A stretch of 64,000 nt of DNA from Rhodospirillaceae bacterium (GTDB lineage: Bacteria; Pseudomonadota; Alphaproteobacteria; GCA-2731375): NCBI GenBank assembly GCA_018660265.1, contig JABJKS010000009.1, positions 1 to 64,000 of the forward strand, in the 5' to 3' direction. The first letter of the stretch is position 1. Every line of letters starts with the position of its first letter. Positions 54,331 to 64,000 of this stretch are shown here, in pieces. Both the position numbers and the translations under genes were made by a program. The notes below the pieces were generated by a model. The model saw only the letters and a list, made by a program, of their open reading frames with translations. It did no database searches and was not told the origin of the DNA.

Positions 54331-55296
54331 TTAATTGACCGCCGTCAAGTGCAGCGTCTTGCGGCCAAACGGTCGCAGCCAGGCCTGCTGTCCACCACCC
54401 TGGCGGAGCAGATCCATCGCCTGTTCGGGCGGGGCCAGGAACAGCGCCGTCGATAGGGCGTCGGCGGCCACGGCGGTGCCGGCCAAAACGCTGACGGTGT
54501 TATAGCGCCCGCCGCTGCGCCCGGTTGCGGGATGCAGTAGATGATGGACCTCACCGGCTGCGCCAAAGGGACTGCTGGGCCCCGACGAGGTTGCGATCGC
54601 GGCGTTGTTCAGTTCCAATCTGTTGTGGCTGCCTGGTAAACCTATAGACCAGGACCTGCCCGGCAAGGCGCGGATTTCACCCAAATTCAACAACACATCA
54701 TCCCAGCCACGGGCGCGCAGCAGGGCTGCCACCCGATCCGTAATATAGCCCTGCGCGATACCGTTCAGGGTCAGTGACATACCCGGCTGCAGACGGATTT
54801 CCGATGCCTTGATACTGATACGGCGATAGTCGACCAATTGCAGTGCGGCCTTGATGGCTTCAGGCGATGGTGCGCTGGCATGGGTAGAAAAATGCTCTGC
54901 ATAGAGCTGCCAAAGGGGCTGAATGGTCGGATCAAAAGCGCCCTCGCTCAGATCGCTATAGCTCTTTGACAGCTGCAACAGCCGCCGCATGTCGTGGGAC
55001 GGCCAGGATATCCGCCCGGCGGCATTTAGTCGCAGCAATGCCGAACCGGCTTGATACAAGCTAAATTCGCCTTCGAGGCGTCTGATCTCTGCCAAAGACG
55101 CGGCAATGGCGGCTTCAGCTTCGGCCTGGTCATGATGATAGAGAACAATGGCCGCTTGGGCGCCCAGGGCCCCGCCCCGCCATTCGAATCGGTTCGCTCG
55201 TGACCCGGCAGCGCCCGGCATCAAGGCAGCACTGGCGACTGCGGCAATGCTCAGGAAACGCCGGCGCGAAAGGGAAGGTGAAAGCATATCTCTCAT
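54331..55296 (-). CDS. FAD:protein FMN transferase (ApbE/NirX/NosX type)
   Basis: A 321-residue exported flavin transferase. The Tat signal SRRRFLSIAA with a hydrophobic stretch begins at residue 10; family motifs DPTIQPLW (about 122), LNGIAQGYITD (about 188), HLLHPATG (about 255) and ADALSTALF (about 280) are present. It attaches FMN covalently to a Ser/Thr of a partner. The gene overlaps the nirI stop (ATGA), and the NirI product has an SGAT flavinylation motif, so NirI is the likely target. Confidence 0.88.
   Translation of the reverse strand: MRDMLSPSLSRRRFLSIAAVASAALMPGAAGSRANRFEWRGGALGAQAAIVLYHHDQAEAEAAIAASLAEIRRLEGEFSLYQAGSALLRLNAAGRISWPSHDMRRLLQLSKSYSDLSEGAFDPTIQPLWQLYAEHFSTHASAPSPEAIKAALQLVDYRRISIKASEIRLQPGMSLTLNGIAQGYITDRVAALLRARGWDDVLLNLGEIRALPGRSWSIGLPGSHNRLELNNAAIATSSGPSSPFGAAGEVHHLLHPATGRSGGRYNTVSVLAGTAVAADALSTALFLAPPEQAMDLLRQGGGQQAWLRPFGRKTLHLTAVN
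54335..54348. promoter_or_regulatory. TTGAC-N4-GTCAA palindrome, candidate Dnr/Nnr-type box for the heme-copper operon
   Basis: TTGACCGCCGTCAA is a perfect inverted repeat with a four-base spacer, similar to the TTGAT-N4-ATCAA boxes of the CRP/FNR family. Its centre is 93 bases before the ATG at 54249, which suits a -41.5 activator site with a transcript of about 50 leader bases. It overlaps the last codons of the ApbE gene. A near-identical site lies between nirI and nirS. Confidence 0.55.
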
Positions 55297-57488
55297 GACC
55301 CAGCCTTTTTTTGTAGGGGCGCGCTATTACGTGCCCGCATTTCCCGGCGCTTGCGCTTCGCGACCAAGGGCGGACAAACCCGGTTGTCAAAAAAGTTCGC
55401 CTGGCAGGCTAGGCAGTAGATGCATTCGTTGGGGTTGATCGAACCATTGGGATGAATGGCCTGCACCGTGCAGCGGGTTGCGCAAAGTTTGCAATCGTGG
55501 CCGCACTGAAAGCGCCGCTTCAACCATTCGAACATGCGCAGGCGGGCCGGGATCGCCAGCGCCGCGCCCAAGGGGCAGAGGTAGCGACAGAAGAACCGTT
55601 CGATAAACAGGCCCAGGAACAACAGCCCGCCCACATAGGCCACGAACGGCCAATGGCGGATGAAATGCATGGAGATGGCGGTCTTGAACGGCTCCATTTC
55701 CGAGCCCGCAATGGCCATGACAGTTGAATGCAGCGAGACCGCGAACAGACCAAGGAAGATGATGTGTTTGATCGGCCATAAGCGTTCATGCAAGGCAAAT
55801 GGCACTGTGATCTGGGGAATGCGCAGGAACCGCGCGGCCTCGTTCAACAGCTCCTGTAGTGCCCCAAAAGGACAAAGCCAACCGCAAAACACCCCCCGCC
55901 CCCAGAACAAAAGGGTAATGGCCACATAGCACCAGAGAATAAAAATCAGCGGATCAAGCAGGAAGAATTCCCAGCGAAAGCCACTCAACAAAGACTGCGC
56001 GAAGGTCAGAACATTGATCACGGACAGCTGGGCACCTGCATACCAGCCGAGCCAGACCAGGGTGATTGCCAGATATATCAGCCGTACCGGACGATAGAGC
56101 CGTTGATGACGCACAAGGTTATCCTGAAATACCAAGATACCAGTCAGAATGAACAGCAGCCCCAGAAGGATCGTGACCCGGCCAGTACGCTCCCGCCAAT
56201 TGCGCAGCCAAAGGGCCGGCTCCCCCGCATTCAGCTGTTGTTCCAGATAGGCGACGACCCGGTCCATTTGACCCGTCGGCTGTGGGCGCTCCACCACTTG
56301 GCCAAGGCGGTATTGAGGCGGCAGTATATAAGGTAAGGGGAAATCCAAATGCACCAGCCCGCCTTGCCGTGTTTTCCTGCTGACCAATAGCTCCAATCGC
56401 CATTCGGTCAGAGGGTCAAAGCCCGTATCGGCGGGCAAAACGAAAACCCCCATTTCGCGAAGCGGCGGCGCACCGGAGATCTTGAGGCCGTTAACGAAGT
56501 GATAGTGTCGTTTGACCAAGCGAATAATCTTGTCGCCCTGGACCAGTTGAATACGGTCAAAAAGGCCAGATCGGCGATAGCGCGTCCCTTTGAAGGAATA
56601 AATTCCATTGCCGCCGATAAAGATCGCCTGATCATCCGGCCCCATATCTGCCAGCAACTCGTTGAATGCCAGGCTGCCGACGAGATTCTGGCCAATACGC
56701 GGCGGCGTGACTAAGGCGGCGTAAAGTTCGGAATACAATTCGTCTGGGGACCGATTGCCATCAAACTCCGCGCCTGGAATGGTCACCCGGTCTCGATAGG
56801 CCTGCTCTATCTTGCCTCGGCTCAACAGCAAGTGCGCGATAGAGCCATCAGCGCGCAATTCCGGCCAGTCCGCCGGTTCGTAGCTTTCCCGATCCAGACG
56901 CACATTGCTGGTCTCAGTCTGTAACAGGCCGCGACTACGTGCCACGGCGCGGGCGGCGCGAATTATGGAATCCCCGATGACCGCGCTGGAGATCGTCGCA
57001 CCTGAAATGGCGTCAGGCAGGCGGCCTGACTTTTCCCCCTCCCGCAATTCCCCCGGTCGTCGGATATCGACCCCGGCATAGCCGGCAACAAACTGCCGCA
57101 AGGCCTGATCCGGAATGCCGATCACCAGGATTGGTTCGTTATGGCTACGAACTTTGGCGCCAGTCACTATGCCGTATTCCGTTATCCCAACCAGGATATC
57201 AATTGGCTTGCCGGAAAATCCAACTGAGGCGACAACGTCCCGCGTAGAGAAAACAAAGCCGACCCGGGCACCGCGTCGAAATACGGAAGCCGCCAGCGGT
57301 TTGCCGGATAAAGCACCGGCACGTTCCGCACCGGGGAAAATTTCAGCCAGGGTTTCAGGACCTATCCGCCCGCCCGGTTCTGCCAGGGCAAGCGAAGCGG
57401 GCAAAGCAATAAGGACAAAGCCCAGAACCAGTAGGGCTCTCAGGCTCCGACACAGGCAATTTTGTTTGCTGTGATGCCACGTCCACAT
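55293..57488 (-). CDS. nirI: NosR/NirI-type flavoprotein-polyferredoxin membrane protein
   Basis: A 731-residue protein. An N-terminal signal/anchor (about 13-36) is followed by an exported FMN-binding domain with the ISGAT flavinylation motif at residues 161-165, then five or so helices (about 415-650) holding CGWLCPFGALQE and CRYLCPLGAALA, and a C-terminal pair of ferredoxin-type clusters (CGHDCKLCATRC and CIYCLACQANFFDNRVC). NirI is needed for nirS expression and/or electron supply in Paracoccus-type denitrifiers. It is divergent from nirS and cotranscribed with the ApbE gene. Confidence 0.9.
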   Translation of the reverse strand: MWTWHHSKQNCLCRSLRALLVLGFVLIALPASLALAEPGGRIGPETLAEIFPGAERAGALSGKPLAASVFRRGARVGFVFSTRDVVASVGFSGKPIDILVGITEYGIVTGAKVRSHNEPILVIGIPDQALRQFVAGYAGVDIRRPGELREGEKSGRLPDAISGATISSAVIGDSIIRAARAVARSRGLLQTETSNVRLDRESYEPADWPELRADGSIAHLLLSRGKIEQAYRDRVTIPGAEFDGNRSPDELYSELYAALVTPPRIGQNLVGSLAFNELLADMGPDDQAIFIGGNGIYSFKGTRYRRSGLFDRIQLVQGDKIIRLVKRHYHFVNGLKISGAPPLREMGVFVLPADTGFDPLTEWRLELLVSRKTRQGGLVHLDFPLPYILPPQYRLGQVVERPQPTGQMDRVVAYLEQQLNAGEPALWLRNWRERTGRVTILLGLLFILTGILVFQDNLVRHQRLYRPVRLIYLAITLVWLGWYAGAQLSVINVLTFAQSLLSGFRWEFFLLDPLIFILWCYVAITLLFWGRGVFCGWLCPFGALQELLNEAARFLRIPQITVPFALHERLWPIKHIIFLGLFAVSLHSTVMAIAGSEMEPFKTAISMHFIRHWPFVAYVGGLLFLGLFIERFFCRYLCPLGAALAIPARLRMFEWLKRRFQCGHDCKLCATRCTVQAIHPNGSINPNECIYCLACQANFFDNRVCPPLVAKRKRREMRARNSAPLQKKAGS

Positions 57489-57547
57489 GACATTTCCGTT
57501 CCCTCATCAGCGTGCCGGAAGGATGCCGCGATTTTTTCCGCACCGAC

Positions 57548-59378
<1,831 letters not shown>

Positions 59379-59385
59379 GACGCCA

Positions 59386-59415
59386 GGCGGGGCCGAAAGA
59401 TATTCCGGCCCCGCC
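59386..59415. terminator. Strong hairpin after nirS (attenuator or mRNA stabiliser)
   Basis: GGCGGGGCCG (59386-59395) pairs perfectly with CGGCCCCGCC (59406-59415) around a ten-base loop, just after the nirS stop. No T-run follows, and nirE begins 56 bases on, so this is more likely a partial terminator or a 3' stabiliser raising nirS mRNA over the biosynthesis genes than a full stop. Confidence 0.6.
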
Positions 59416-59471
59416 AACCGTCTCAACCAAAACAATTCTGAAATAGAATGCAAACGCGGGGGACGTTAACA

Positions 59472-60278
59472 GTGTCAAAAACAAGCAAAGTATTTCTCGT
59501 TGGCGCGGGACCGGGGGACCCGGAATTGTTGACCATGAAGGCCCATCGCCTTTTGCAAAGCGCCGACGTCGTGGTTTATGACCGCTTGGTCTCTGCCGAA
59601 ATTCTGGACCTGATCCCGAATGGCACAGCCCGCATCAGCGTTGGTAAACAACCAAATAATCATCCCGTTCCGCAGCCGGAGATTAATCAATTGCTGGTCC
59701 GCCTGGCAAAGGCCGGTCGCAAGGTGGTGCGCCTGAAAGGCGGCGATCCGTTTGTCTTTGGCCGTGGCTCTGAAGAGGCCATGGCTTTGGTCGACAGCGA
59801 CGTGGCGTTCGAAGTGGTGCCCGGCATCACCTCCGCCTCCGCCTGTTCGGCAGCAGTTGGCATGCCCCTAACCCATCGCGGCGTTGCCACATCCGTGCGG
59901 TATTTGACCGGCCATTGCCAACAGGACAGCGAGCTGGATTTCGACTGGCAGGGCCTGGCGGATCCGACGACGACGTTGGTCATCTATATGGGCCTGGCCA
60001 ATGTGGAGCAGATCACGGCGAGGTTGATCCAACACGGTGCGGATCCAATGCTGCCCGCAGCGGCCATCAACAACGGCACAACGCCCGAACAACGGCAGAT
60101 CGTGTCCACATTGGCTGAGCTGGCCGTTGATGCCAAAGCGGCGCGGTTTACCGGGCCGGTCCTGTTCATTGTCGGGCGGGTCGTGGCATTGCAGGCCATT
60201 CTGGGGGGAAACGCTCATGGGGAGCAGGACAATGTACAGCAGAACAATGAACAGCAGAACGCAGCTGTGGGCAGCTAG
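59472..60278 (+). CDS. nirE: Uroporphyrinogen-III C-methyltransferase of heme d1 synthesis
   Basis: A 268-residue SAM-dependent methyltransferase (SUMT). It opens KVFLVGAGPGDPELLT, the SAM motif, and has VVRLKGGDPFVFGRG (about residue 85), the VVPGITSASACSA region and THRGVATS. It makes precorrin-2 from uroporphyrinogen III, the first step of heme d1 synthesis. The GTG at 59472 follows GGGGGA and fits the family start; an ATG at 59448 would add eight residues without a ribosome site. Its 3' end overlaps the nirC reading frame. Confidence 0.9.
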   Translation: MSKTSKVFLVGAGPGDPELLTMKAHRLLQSADVVVYDRLVSAEILDLIPNGTARISVGKQPNNHPVPQPEINQLLVRLAKAGRKVVRLKGGDPFVFGRGSEEAMALVDSDVAFEVVPGITSASACSAAVGMPLTHRGVATSVRYLTGHCQQDSELDFDWQGLADPTTTLVIYMGLANVEQITARLIQHGADPMLPAAAINNGTTPEQRQIVSTLAELAVDAKAARFTGPVLFIVGRVVALQAILGGNAHGEQDNVQQNNEQQNAAVGS

Positions 60279-60606
60279 GGCTGCTTTTTGCCTTGCCATT
60301 CTGATCGCGTCGGCGGTGCCTGCTTGGGCCGGGGAGGATGTTTCGCCATCCCGTCAAAAGGAGTTGCTGTACCTGCTGCAACAGGACTGTGGTTCCTGCC
60401 ATGGTCTGACCCTGAAGGGCGGCCTCGGCTCCCCCCTCCTGCCGGCAAATCTGGCTGATAAGCCTGATGCCGCGTTGGTGGAAGTCATCATGCACGGATT
60501 ACCGGGCACACCCATGCCCCCCTGGCGCTTTTTGTTGAGGGAGGCGGAGGCTGCGTTTTTGGTTCGCGCCATGAAGACCGGACAAACTATGGGGAATGAA
60601 CAATGA
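60232..60606 (+). CDS. nirC: c-type cytochrome of the nir operon
   Basis: A 124-residue periplasmic monoheme cytochrome c. Signal peptide residues about 12-34 end at AWAGED; CGSCH at 53-57 binds the heme, and MHGLPGTPMPPW (about 87-98) supplies the axial Met. NirC donates electrons to or matures NirS. ATG 60232 is chosen for its GGGGAG site; ATG 60217 with an upstream G-run is an alternative. The start lies inside the end of nirE and the stop overlaps nirF (ATGA). Confidence 0.82.
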   Translation: MYSRTMNSRTQLWAARAAFCLAILIASAVPAWAGEDVSPSRQKELLYLLQQDCGSCHGLTLKGGLGSPLLPANLADKPDAALVEVIMHGLPGTPMPPWRFLLREAEAAFLVRAMKTGQTMGNEQ

Positions 60607-61772
60607 GATTTCTAGCCTTTGTACTCATGCTTTTCTCGTCCGCCGCTGGGGCGCAAGGCGTAACACGGGGTACCGGCGATCTGGGCCTGATCATTGAACG
60701 GGCCCAGGGTAGCATCCAGATCATTGAGACGACCAACCGCACAGTCCTGGGCCGGGTCGATGGCCTGGGTGACCTAAGCCATGCCTCCGCCGTTTATGCG
60801 CGGGATGGGCGTTATGCGTTTATATTTGGCCGCGACGGCGGGTTGAGTAAGATTGATCTGCTGGAACAACGCATGGTCAATCGTGTGGTGCAATCCGGCA
60901 ACAGCATCGGTGGCGCGATCTCGCAGGACGGCAGCCTTGTCGCAGTCTCCAATTACAAACCCGGCGGGGTTAAGGTTTTTAGCGCGGCCAGCCTGGAACT
61001 AATCGCCAATATCCCGGCCCAGGCCAGCGATGGAAGCGGTCTGTCAAAAGTCGTTGGACTGGTGGATGCGCCGGGGCAACGTTTCATATTTTCGCTTTAT
61101 GACGCCGGCGAAATCTGGATTGCCGATTTTTCCAAGGGCCCAAAATTTACGCTGACAAAACATAGCAGTATTGGTGAGTTGCCCTACGACGGCCTGATTA
61201 CCGACGATGGCCGATATTACATCGCCGGCCTGTTTGGTGAGGACGGCATGGCGATGCTGGATCTATGGCAACCGGAAAAAGGCGTGCGCCGTATTCTTGA
61301 TAATTATGGCCGGGGGGAAGAAAAGCTACCGGTCTACAAGATGCCTCATTTGGAAGGCTGGGCCCGGGCCGGTGATGTTATCTTCCTTCCCGCCGTGGGC
61401 CGTCATGAAGTGTTGATGGTGGAACCGGGTAGTTGGCGCGAAGTGGGCCGCATTGCCGTGCATGGCCAACCCATCTTTGCCGTGGCTCGTCCCGACGGTC
61501 GTCAGGTCTGGGTAAACTTCGCCCATCCACGCAACGATACGGTACAGGTCGTCGATGTTCCCAGCCGTAAGATCATTCATGAATTCAAGCCAGGCAAAGC
61601 GGTCCTGCATCTGGAGTTTACACCACGGGGGGAGCAGGTCTGGATATCCGTCCGCGATGCCGACCGGGTCGATGTTTATGACACGGAAACCTTTGCCCTG
61701 CTGAAATCCCTGCCTGCGCAAAAGCCTTCGGGCATATTCCTGACCGCCCGGGCCAACCGGATAGGGTTGTAG
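60603..61772 (+). CDS. nirF: Heme d1 biosynthesis protein NirF
   Basis: A 389-residue periplasmic protein with a signal peptide (MRFLAFVLMLFSSAAGAQG) and a propeller fold related to the d1 domain of NirS. Repeats such as GRYAFIFGRDGGLSKIDL and PDGRQVWVNFAHPRNDTVQVVD are visible. NirF acts late in heme d1 synthesis (dihydro-heme d1 / side-chain step). It overlaps nirC by four bases and is followed after two bases by nirD. Confidence 0.92.
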   Translation: MRFLAFVLMLFSSAAGAQGVTRGTGDLGLIIERAQGSIQIIETTNRTVLGRVDGLGDLSHASAVYARDGRYAFIFGRDGGLSKIDLLEQRMVNRVVQSGNSIGGAISQDGSLVAVSNYKPGGVKVFSAASLELIANIPAQASDGSGLSKVVGLVDAPGQRFIFSLYDAGEIWIADFSKGPKFTLTKHSSIGELPYDGLITDDGRYYIAGLFGEDGMAMLDLWQPEKGVRRILDNYGRGEEKLPVYKMPHLEGWARAGDVIFLPAVGRHEVLMVEPGSWREVGRIAVHGQPIFAVARPDGRQVWVNFAHPRNDTVQVVDVPSRKIIHEFKPGKAVLHLEFTPRGEQVWISVRDADRVDVYDTETFALLKSLPAQKPSGIFLTARANRIGL

Positions 61773-61774
61773 AG

Positions 61775-62221
61775 ATGACTTTGTCGGTCCAGGAACGCGA
61801 TCTGATCAACCGCTATCAACGGAATTTTCCATTGCAGCCAAGGCCCTATGCCGAGATGGGGGAGGCTATTGGTTTGCGTGAAGATCAGGTCCTTCAAATG
61901 CTGGCGGATTTATCCGACCGGGGGATTTTGGGGCGGGTCGGTGCCACGGTGCGGCCAAATAGCGCCGGGACTTCCACGCTCGCGGCCCTTGCGGTGCCAG
62001 CAGAACATCTGGATGCAGTGGCTGAACAAATCAGTGCGATGGCAGCGGTCAATCACAACTATGCCCGGGAGCATGAGTACAATTTATGGTTCGTGCTGAG
62101 CGCGGCGGACGAAGTGGGCATTGATCTGGCCTTGCAGGAGATTGCGTCGGAAACCGGACTAAACCCCCTAAAATTACCCCTTGAGGCGGAATATCATATC
62201 GATCTGGGGTTTCCGGTATGA
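61775..62221 (+). CDS. nirD: Siroheme decarboxylase subunit NirD (AhbA-like)
   Basis: A 148-residue protein with an N-terminal Lrp/AsnC-type helix-turn-helix fold and a C-terminal RAM-like domain. The His-bearing signature NHNYAREHEYNLWFV (about residues 90-104) marks the NirD/NirG (AhbA-like) half. It acts with NirL, NirG and NirH to decarboxylate siroheme to 12,18-didecarboxysiroheme. Its stop overlaps the nirL start (ATGATG). Confidence 0.88.
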   Translation: MTLSVQERDLINRYQRNFPLQPRPYAEMGEAIGLREDQVLQMLADLSDRGILGRVGATVRPNSAGTSTLAALAVPAEHLDAVAEQISAMAAVNHNYAREHEYNLWFVLSAADEVGIDLALQEIASETGLNPLKLPLEAEYHIDLGFPV

Positions 62222-62721
62222 TGGAGATTTCAGACATGGATCATCAGCTGCTGGCCCGTCTGGCAGATGGTTTGCCATTGGTTGCGCGGCCCTATGAGGA
62301 ACTTGGCGAAAAGCTGAATATCTCTGAAGGCGAGGTGATTGAGCGGTTGGGGAACCTGCGGGAAATGGGCGTTATCCGTCGGTTTGGCCTGATTGTTCGC
62401 CACCATGAATTGGGCTATCGCCACAACGCCATGGCGGTTTGGGATTGCCCCGACGATCAGGTTGATGGGCTGGGCGCGAAACTGGCGGCATTTCCGTTCG
62501 TCACCTTGTGCTATCGCCGACGTCGGCAATTGCCACAATGGCCCTACAATCTGTTCGCCATGGTGCATGGTAAGGCGCGGGGCGAGGTCCTGGATCAAAT
62601 CGGGCAGATCAACGAGCAGGCGCGCCTGTCGGATCTGCCGCACAAAGTGTTGTTTTCCAATAAGCGCTATAAACAGAGTGCGGCCCGTTTCCAATCCGGC
62701 CTGGACAGGACGGGCTCATGA
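62218..62721 (+). CDS. nirL: Siroheme decarboxylase subunit NirL (AhbB-like)
   Basis: A 167-residue AsnC/Lrp-like protein of the AhbB half of siroheme decarboxylase. LCYRRRRQLPQWPYNLFAMVHG (about residues 98-119) is the AhbB signature. It pairs with NirD. It overlaps nirD at its start and nirG at its end (four bases each). Confidence 0.88.
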   Translation: MMEISDMDHQLLARLADGLPLVARPYEELGEKLNISEGEVIERLGNLREMGVIRRFGLIVRHHELGYRHNAMAVWDCPDDQVDGLGAKLAAFPFVTLCYRRRRQLPQWPYNLFAMVHGKARGEVLDQIGQINEQARLSDLPHKVLFSNKRYKQSAARFQSGLDRTGS

Positions 62722-63170
62722 AAACTTTGGACGAGATTGACCGTCGCATTATCAATGGCCTGCAGGGCGGTTTTCCTATTTGTCCCGCGCCCTATGCTGC
62801 GGCTGCCAAGGATATCGGCATTGACGAGGCGACCCTTTTAATCCGCCTGCAACGCTTGCTGGCGGATGGCCTGCTCAGCCGTTTTGGGCCTATGTATCAT
62901 GCCGAGCGCCTTGGCGGGGCATTGACCCTGGCGGCCATGGCGGTGCCCGAAGACCGGTTCGATGCTGTCGCCGGGCAGGTCAATGGCCATGGCGAGGTGG
63001 CCCATAATTATGCCCGCGAACATGAATTGAATATGTGGTTCGTATTGGCGACGGAGGAACCCGAACGGATCGCCGAAGTAATCGCGGAGATTGAGGCGGA
63101 GACCGGTTTGACGGTTTTCAACATGCCGAAAAAGGAGGAGTTCTTCATAGGCCTCCGGTTTGAAGTATGA
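62718..63170 (+). CDS. nirG: Siroheme decarboxylase subunit NirG (AhbA-like)
   Basis: A 150-residue AhbA-type protein and paralogue of NirD: AHNYAREHELNMWFVLATEE (about residues 95-114) matches the NirD signature. The ATGA overlap with nirL and nirH indicates coupled translation. It functions in the siroheme decarboxylase complex of heme d1 synthesis. Confidence 0.88.
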   Translation: MKTLDEIDRRIINGLQGGFPICPAPYAAAAKDIGIDEATLLIRLQRLLADGLLSRFGPMYHAERLGGALTLAAMAVPEDRFDAVAGQVNGHGEVAHNYAREHELNMWFVLATEEPERIAEVIAEIEAETGLTVFNMPKKEEFFIGLRFEV

Positions 63171-63649
63171 AGCATCCCGACGAAATAGATCGCCGCATCA
63201 TCGTCGCCAGCCAGGGCGGGCTGCCTCTGGTCGCGGAACCTTACCAGGCCATCGCCGATGAATTGGGCCTGCCGGTTGATGAGGTCATGTCCCGTATGCA
63301 GGCAATGCAGGAACGCGGACTGATCCGCCGGATCGGTGCCGTGCCTAACCATTACGCCTTGGGGTTTCGCGCCAACGGCATGTCCGTCTGGGATGTGCCC
63401 GACGATGATATCCTTGAAATGGGCGAAATGGTTGGCGGCTTGGATTTCGTCTCCCATTGCTATCACCGGCCCCGGCACCTGCCTTATTGGCGTTACAACC
63501 TCTTTGCCATGGTGCATGGCCGGGATCGTGACGAAGTTTCGGCGAAAGTGGCACTTATCGCAGAGTTGATGGGGGTCAAGGATCGGGGGCACGAGATTTT
63601 ATATTCTCATCGTATCTTGAAGAAGACGGGGTTGCGTCTCACAGGCTGA
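63167..63649 (+). CDS. nirH: Siroheme decarboxylase subunit NirH (AhbB-like)
   Basis: A 160-residue AhbB-type protein and paralogue of NirL: HCYHRPRHLPYWRYNLFAMVHG (about residues 97-118) is the family signature. It overlaps nirG by four bases. The four separate nirD/L/G/H genes provide two AhbA/AhbB pairs, as in Pseudomonas-type operons. Confidence 0.88.
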   Translation: MKHPDEIDRRIIVASQGGLPLVAEPYQAIADELGLPVDEVMSRMQAMQERGLIRRIGAVPNHYALGFRANGMSVWDVPDDDILEMGEMVGGLDFVSHCYHRPRHLPYWRYNLFAMVHGRDRDEVSAKVALIAELMGVKDRGHEILYSHRILKKTGLRLTG

Positions 63650-63678
63650 CCGACCCCCGCGAAATATGGGGAAAAGTA

Positions 63679-64000
63679 ATGTTTCGAATTAGCCAATATG
63701 CCCGTGAGGTCCTCTCACCTACGCCGATTACACCGGCCCGCCAACCCGCTGGTCCGGTGGTTATCTGGAATTTGGTTCGCCGTTGTAATTTGAACTGCAA
63801 ACATTGCTATTCCATCTCCGCTGATACGGATTTCGCCGGTGAATTGAACACGGCGGAGGTTTTTTCGGTGATGTCGGATCTGCGTGCTTTCCACGTACCC
63901 GTGCTGATCCTGTCCGGCGGGGAGCCATTGCTGCGCCCGGACATCTTTCAGGTCTCCGCCAAGGCCAAGGAGATGGGTTTCTACATCGGCCTTTCCACCA
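63679..64000 (+). CDS. nirJ: Heme d1 biosynthesis radical SAM protein NirJ (5' part only)
   Basis: The reading frame starts at ATG 63679 behind GGGGAAAA and is open to the window edge (107 codons). It encodes MFRISQYAREVLSPTPITPA and then CNLNCKHC (C36, C40, C43), the [4Fe-4S] radical-SAM motif, followed by LILSGGEPLLRPD. NirJ replaces two propionates with carbonyl groups in heme d1 synthesis. It lies 29 bases after nirH. The remaining two thirds are beyond the window. Confidence 0.93.
   Translation, partial: MFRISQYAREVLSPTPITPARQPAGPVVIWNLVRRCNLNCKHCYSISADTDFAGELNTAEVFSVMSDLRAFHVPVLILSGGEPLLRPDIFQVSAKAKEMGFYIGLST

Noticed and set aside
55293-57488. NosR of a nitrous oxide reductase cluster
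   Set aside because: The domain layout is shared by NosR and NirI. No nosZ, nosD, nosF or nosY gene is present and nirS is divergent from it, so NirI is preferred.

Overview
The window looks like chromosomal DNA of a fairly GC-rich, metabolically versatile, denitrifying alphaproteobacterium, possibly of the Rhodospirillales type. This placement is inferred from gene content (a nirS-type nir operon, CaiB-type CoA transferases, two Baeyer-Villiger monooxygenases, hyuAB) and not from a phylogenetic marker. No rRNA, tRNA or CRISPR array was recognised.

Region 1 (0.2-14.9 kb) is mostly rightward catabolic genes: two SDRs, an M24 creatinase/prolidase-like enzyme, an isocitrate lyase/PEP-mutase family enzyme, a frameshifted CmcJ-type oxygenase gene, a fatty-acid desaturase, a tartrate/isopropylmalate dehydrogenase-like enzyme coupled to hyuA-hyuB, dgkA, an enoyl-CoA hydratase and a flavin monooxygenase. 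Region 2 (14.9-19.3 kb, leftward) is an HlyD-FtsX permease-ATPase export system. Region 3 (19.5-27.2 kb) is a stress and membrane-quality cluster: two USP-type proteins, a Ca2+/cation antiporter, FtsH, a Lon-like protease and a formate/nitrite channel preceded by an FNR-like box.

Region 4 (27.3-46.7 kb) is a second catabolic block. It has an orphan molybdenum hydroxylase large subunit divergent from a seven-gene operon (MmgE/PrpD, two small alpha/beta-barrel-like proteins, aldo-keto reductase, unusual SDR, amidohydrolase, 2-hydroxyacid dehydrogenase), then a second Baeyer-Villiger monooxygenase with a cupin, and a leftward set (NTF2-like, 2-hydroxyacid dehydrogenase, TauD-like, CaiB). Two scars of genome rearrangement lie here. 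One is a 260-bp MITE-like element with 31-bp terminal inverted repeats and TA duplications (36042-36301). The other is a 2.3-kb segment (39.3-41.6 kb) bounded by two diverged copies of a cupin/NTF2 gene junction and holding a lipoprotein hydrolase, an IS3-type transposase tail and a CoA-transferase fragment.

Region 5 (47.4-64.0 kb) is the most interesting: a dense denitrification island. Rightward from 57.6 kb runs nirS-nirE-nirC-nirF-nirD-nirL-nirG-nirH-nirJ (nirJ cut by the window edge), which encodes cytochrome cd1 nitrite reductase and heme d1 synthesis. Divergent to it are a NosR/NirI flavoprotein and its likely flavinylating ApbE/NirX enzyme. These are followed by an operon with a small membrane protein, a CuA subunit II, a heme-copper subunit I whose active-site tyrosine is replaced by glutamine (a nitric-oxide-reductase-like signature), heme O synthase, a SCO/SenC factor, a cytochrome b - 2x[4Fe-4S] - MvhD-like fusion protein, an unknown membrane-anchored protein and a bacteriohemerythrin. 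Two TTGAC-N4-GTCAA-type palindromes sit where a CRP/FNR-family (Dnr/Nnr-like) regulator could switch on both arms. The inference is that NirS makes NO and the leftward operon supplies a CuA-type NO reductase with its own maturation factors and an unusual electron-transfer protein.
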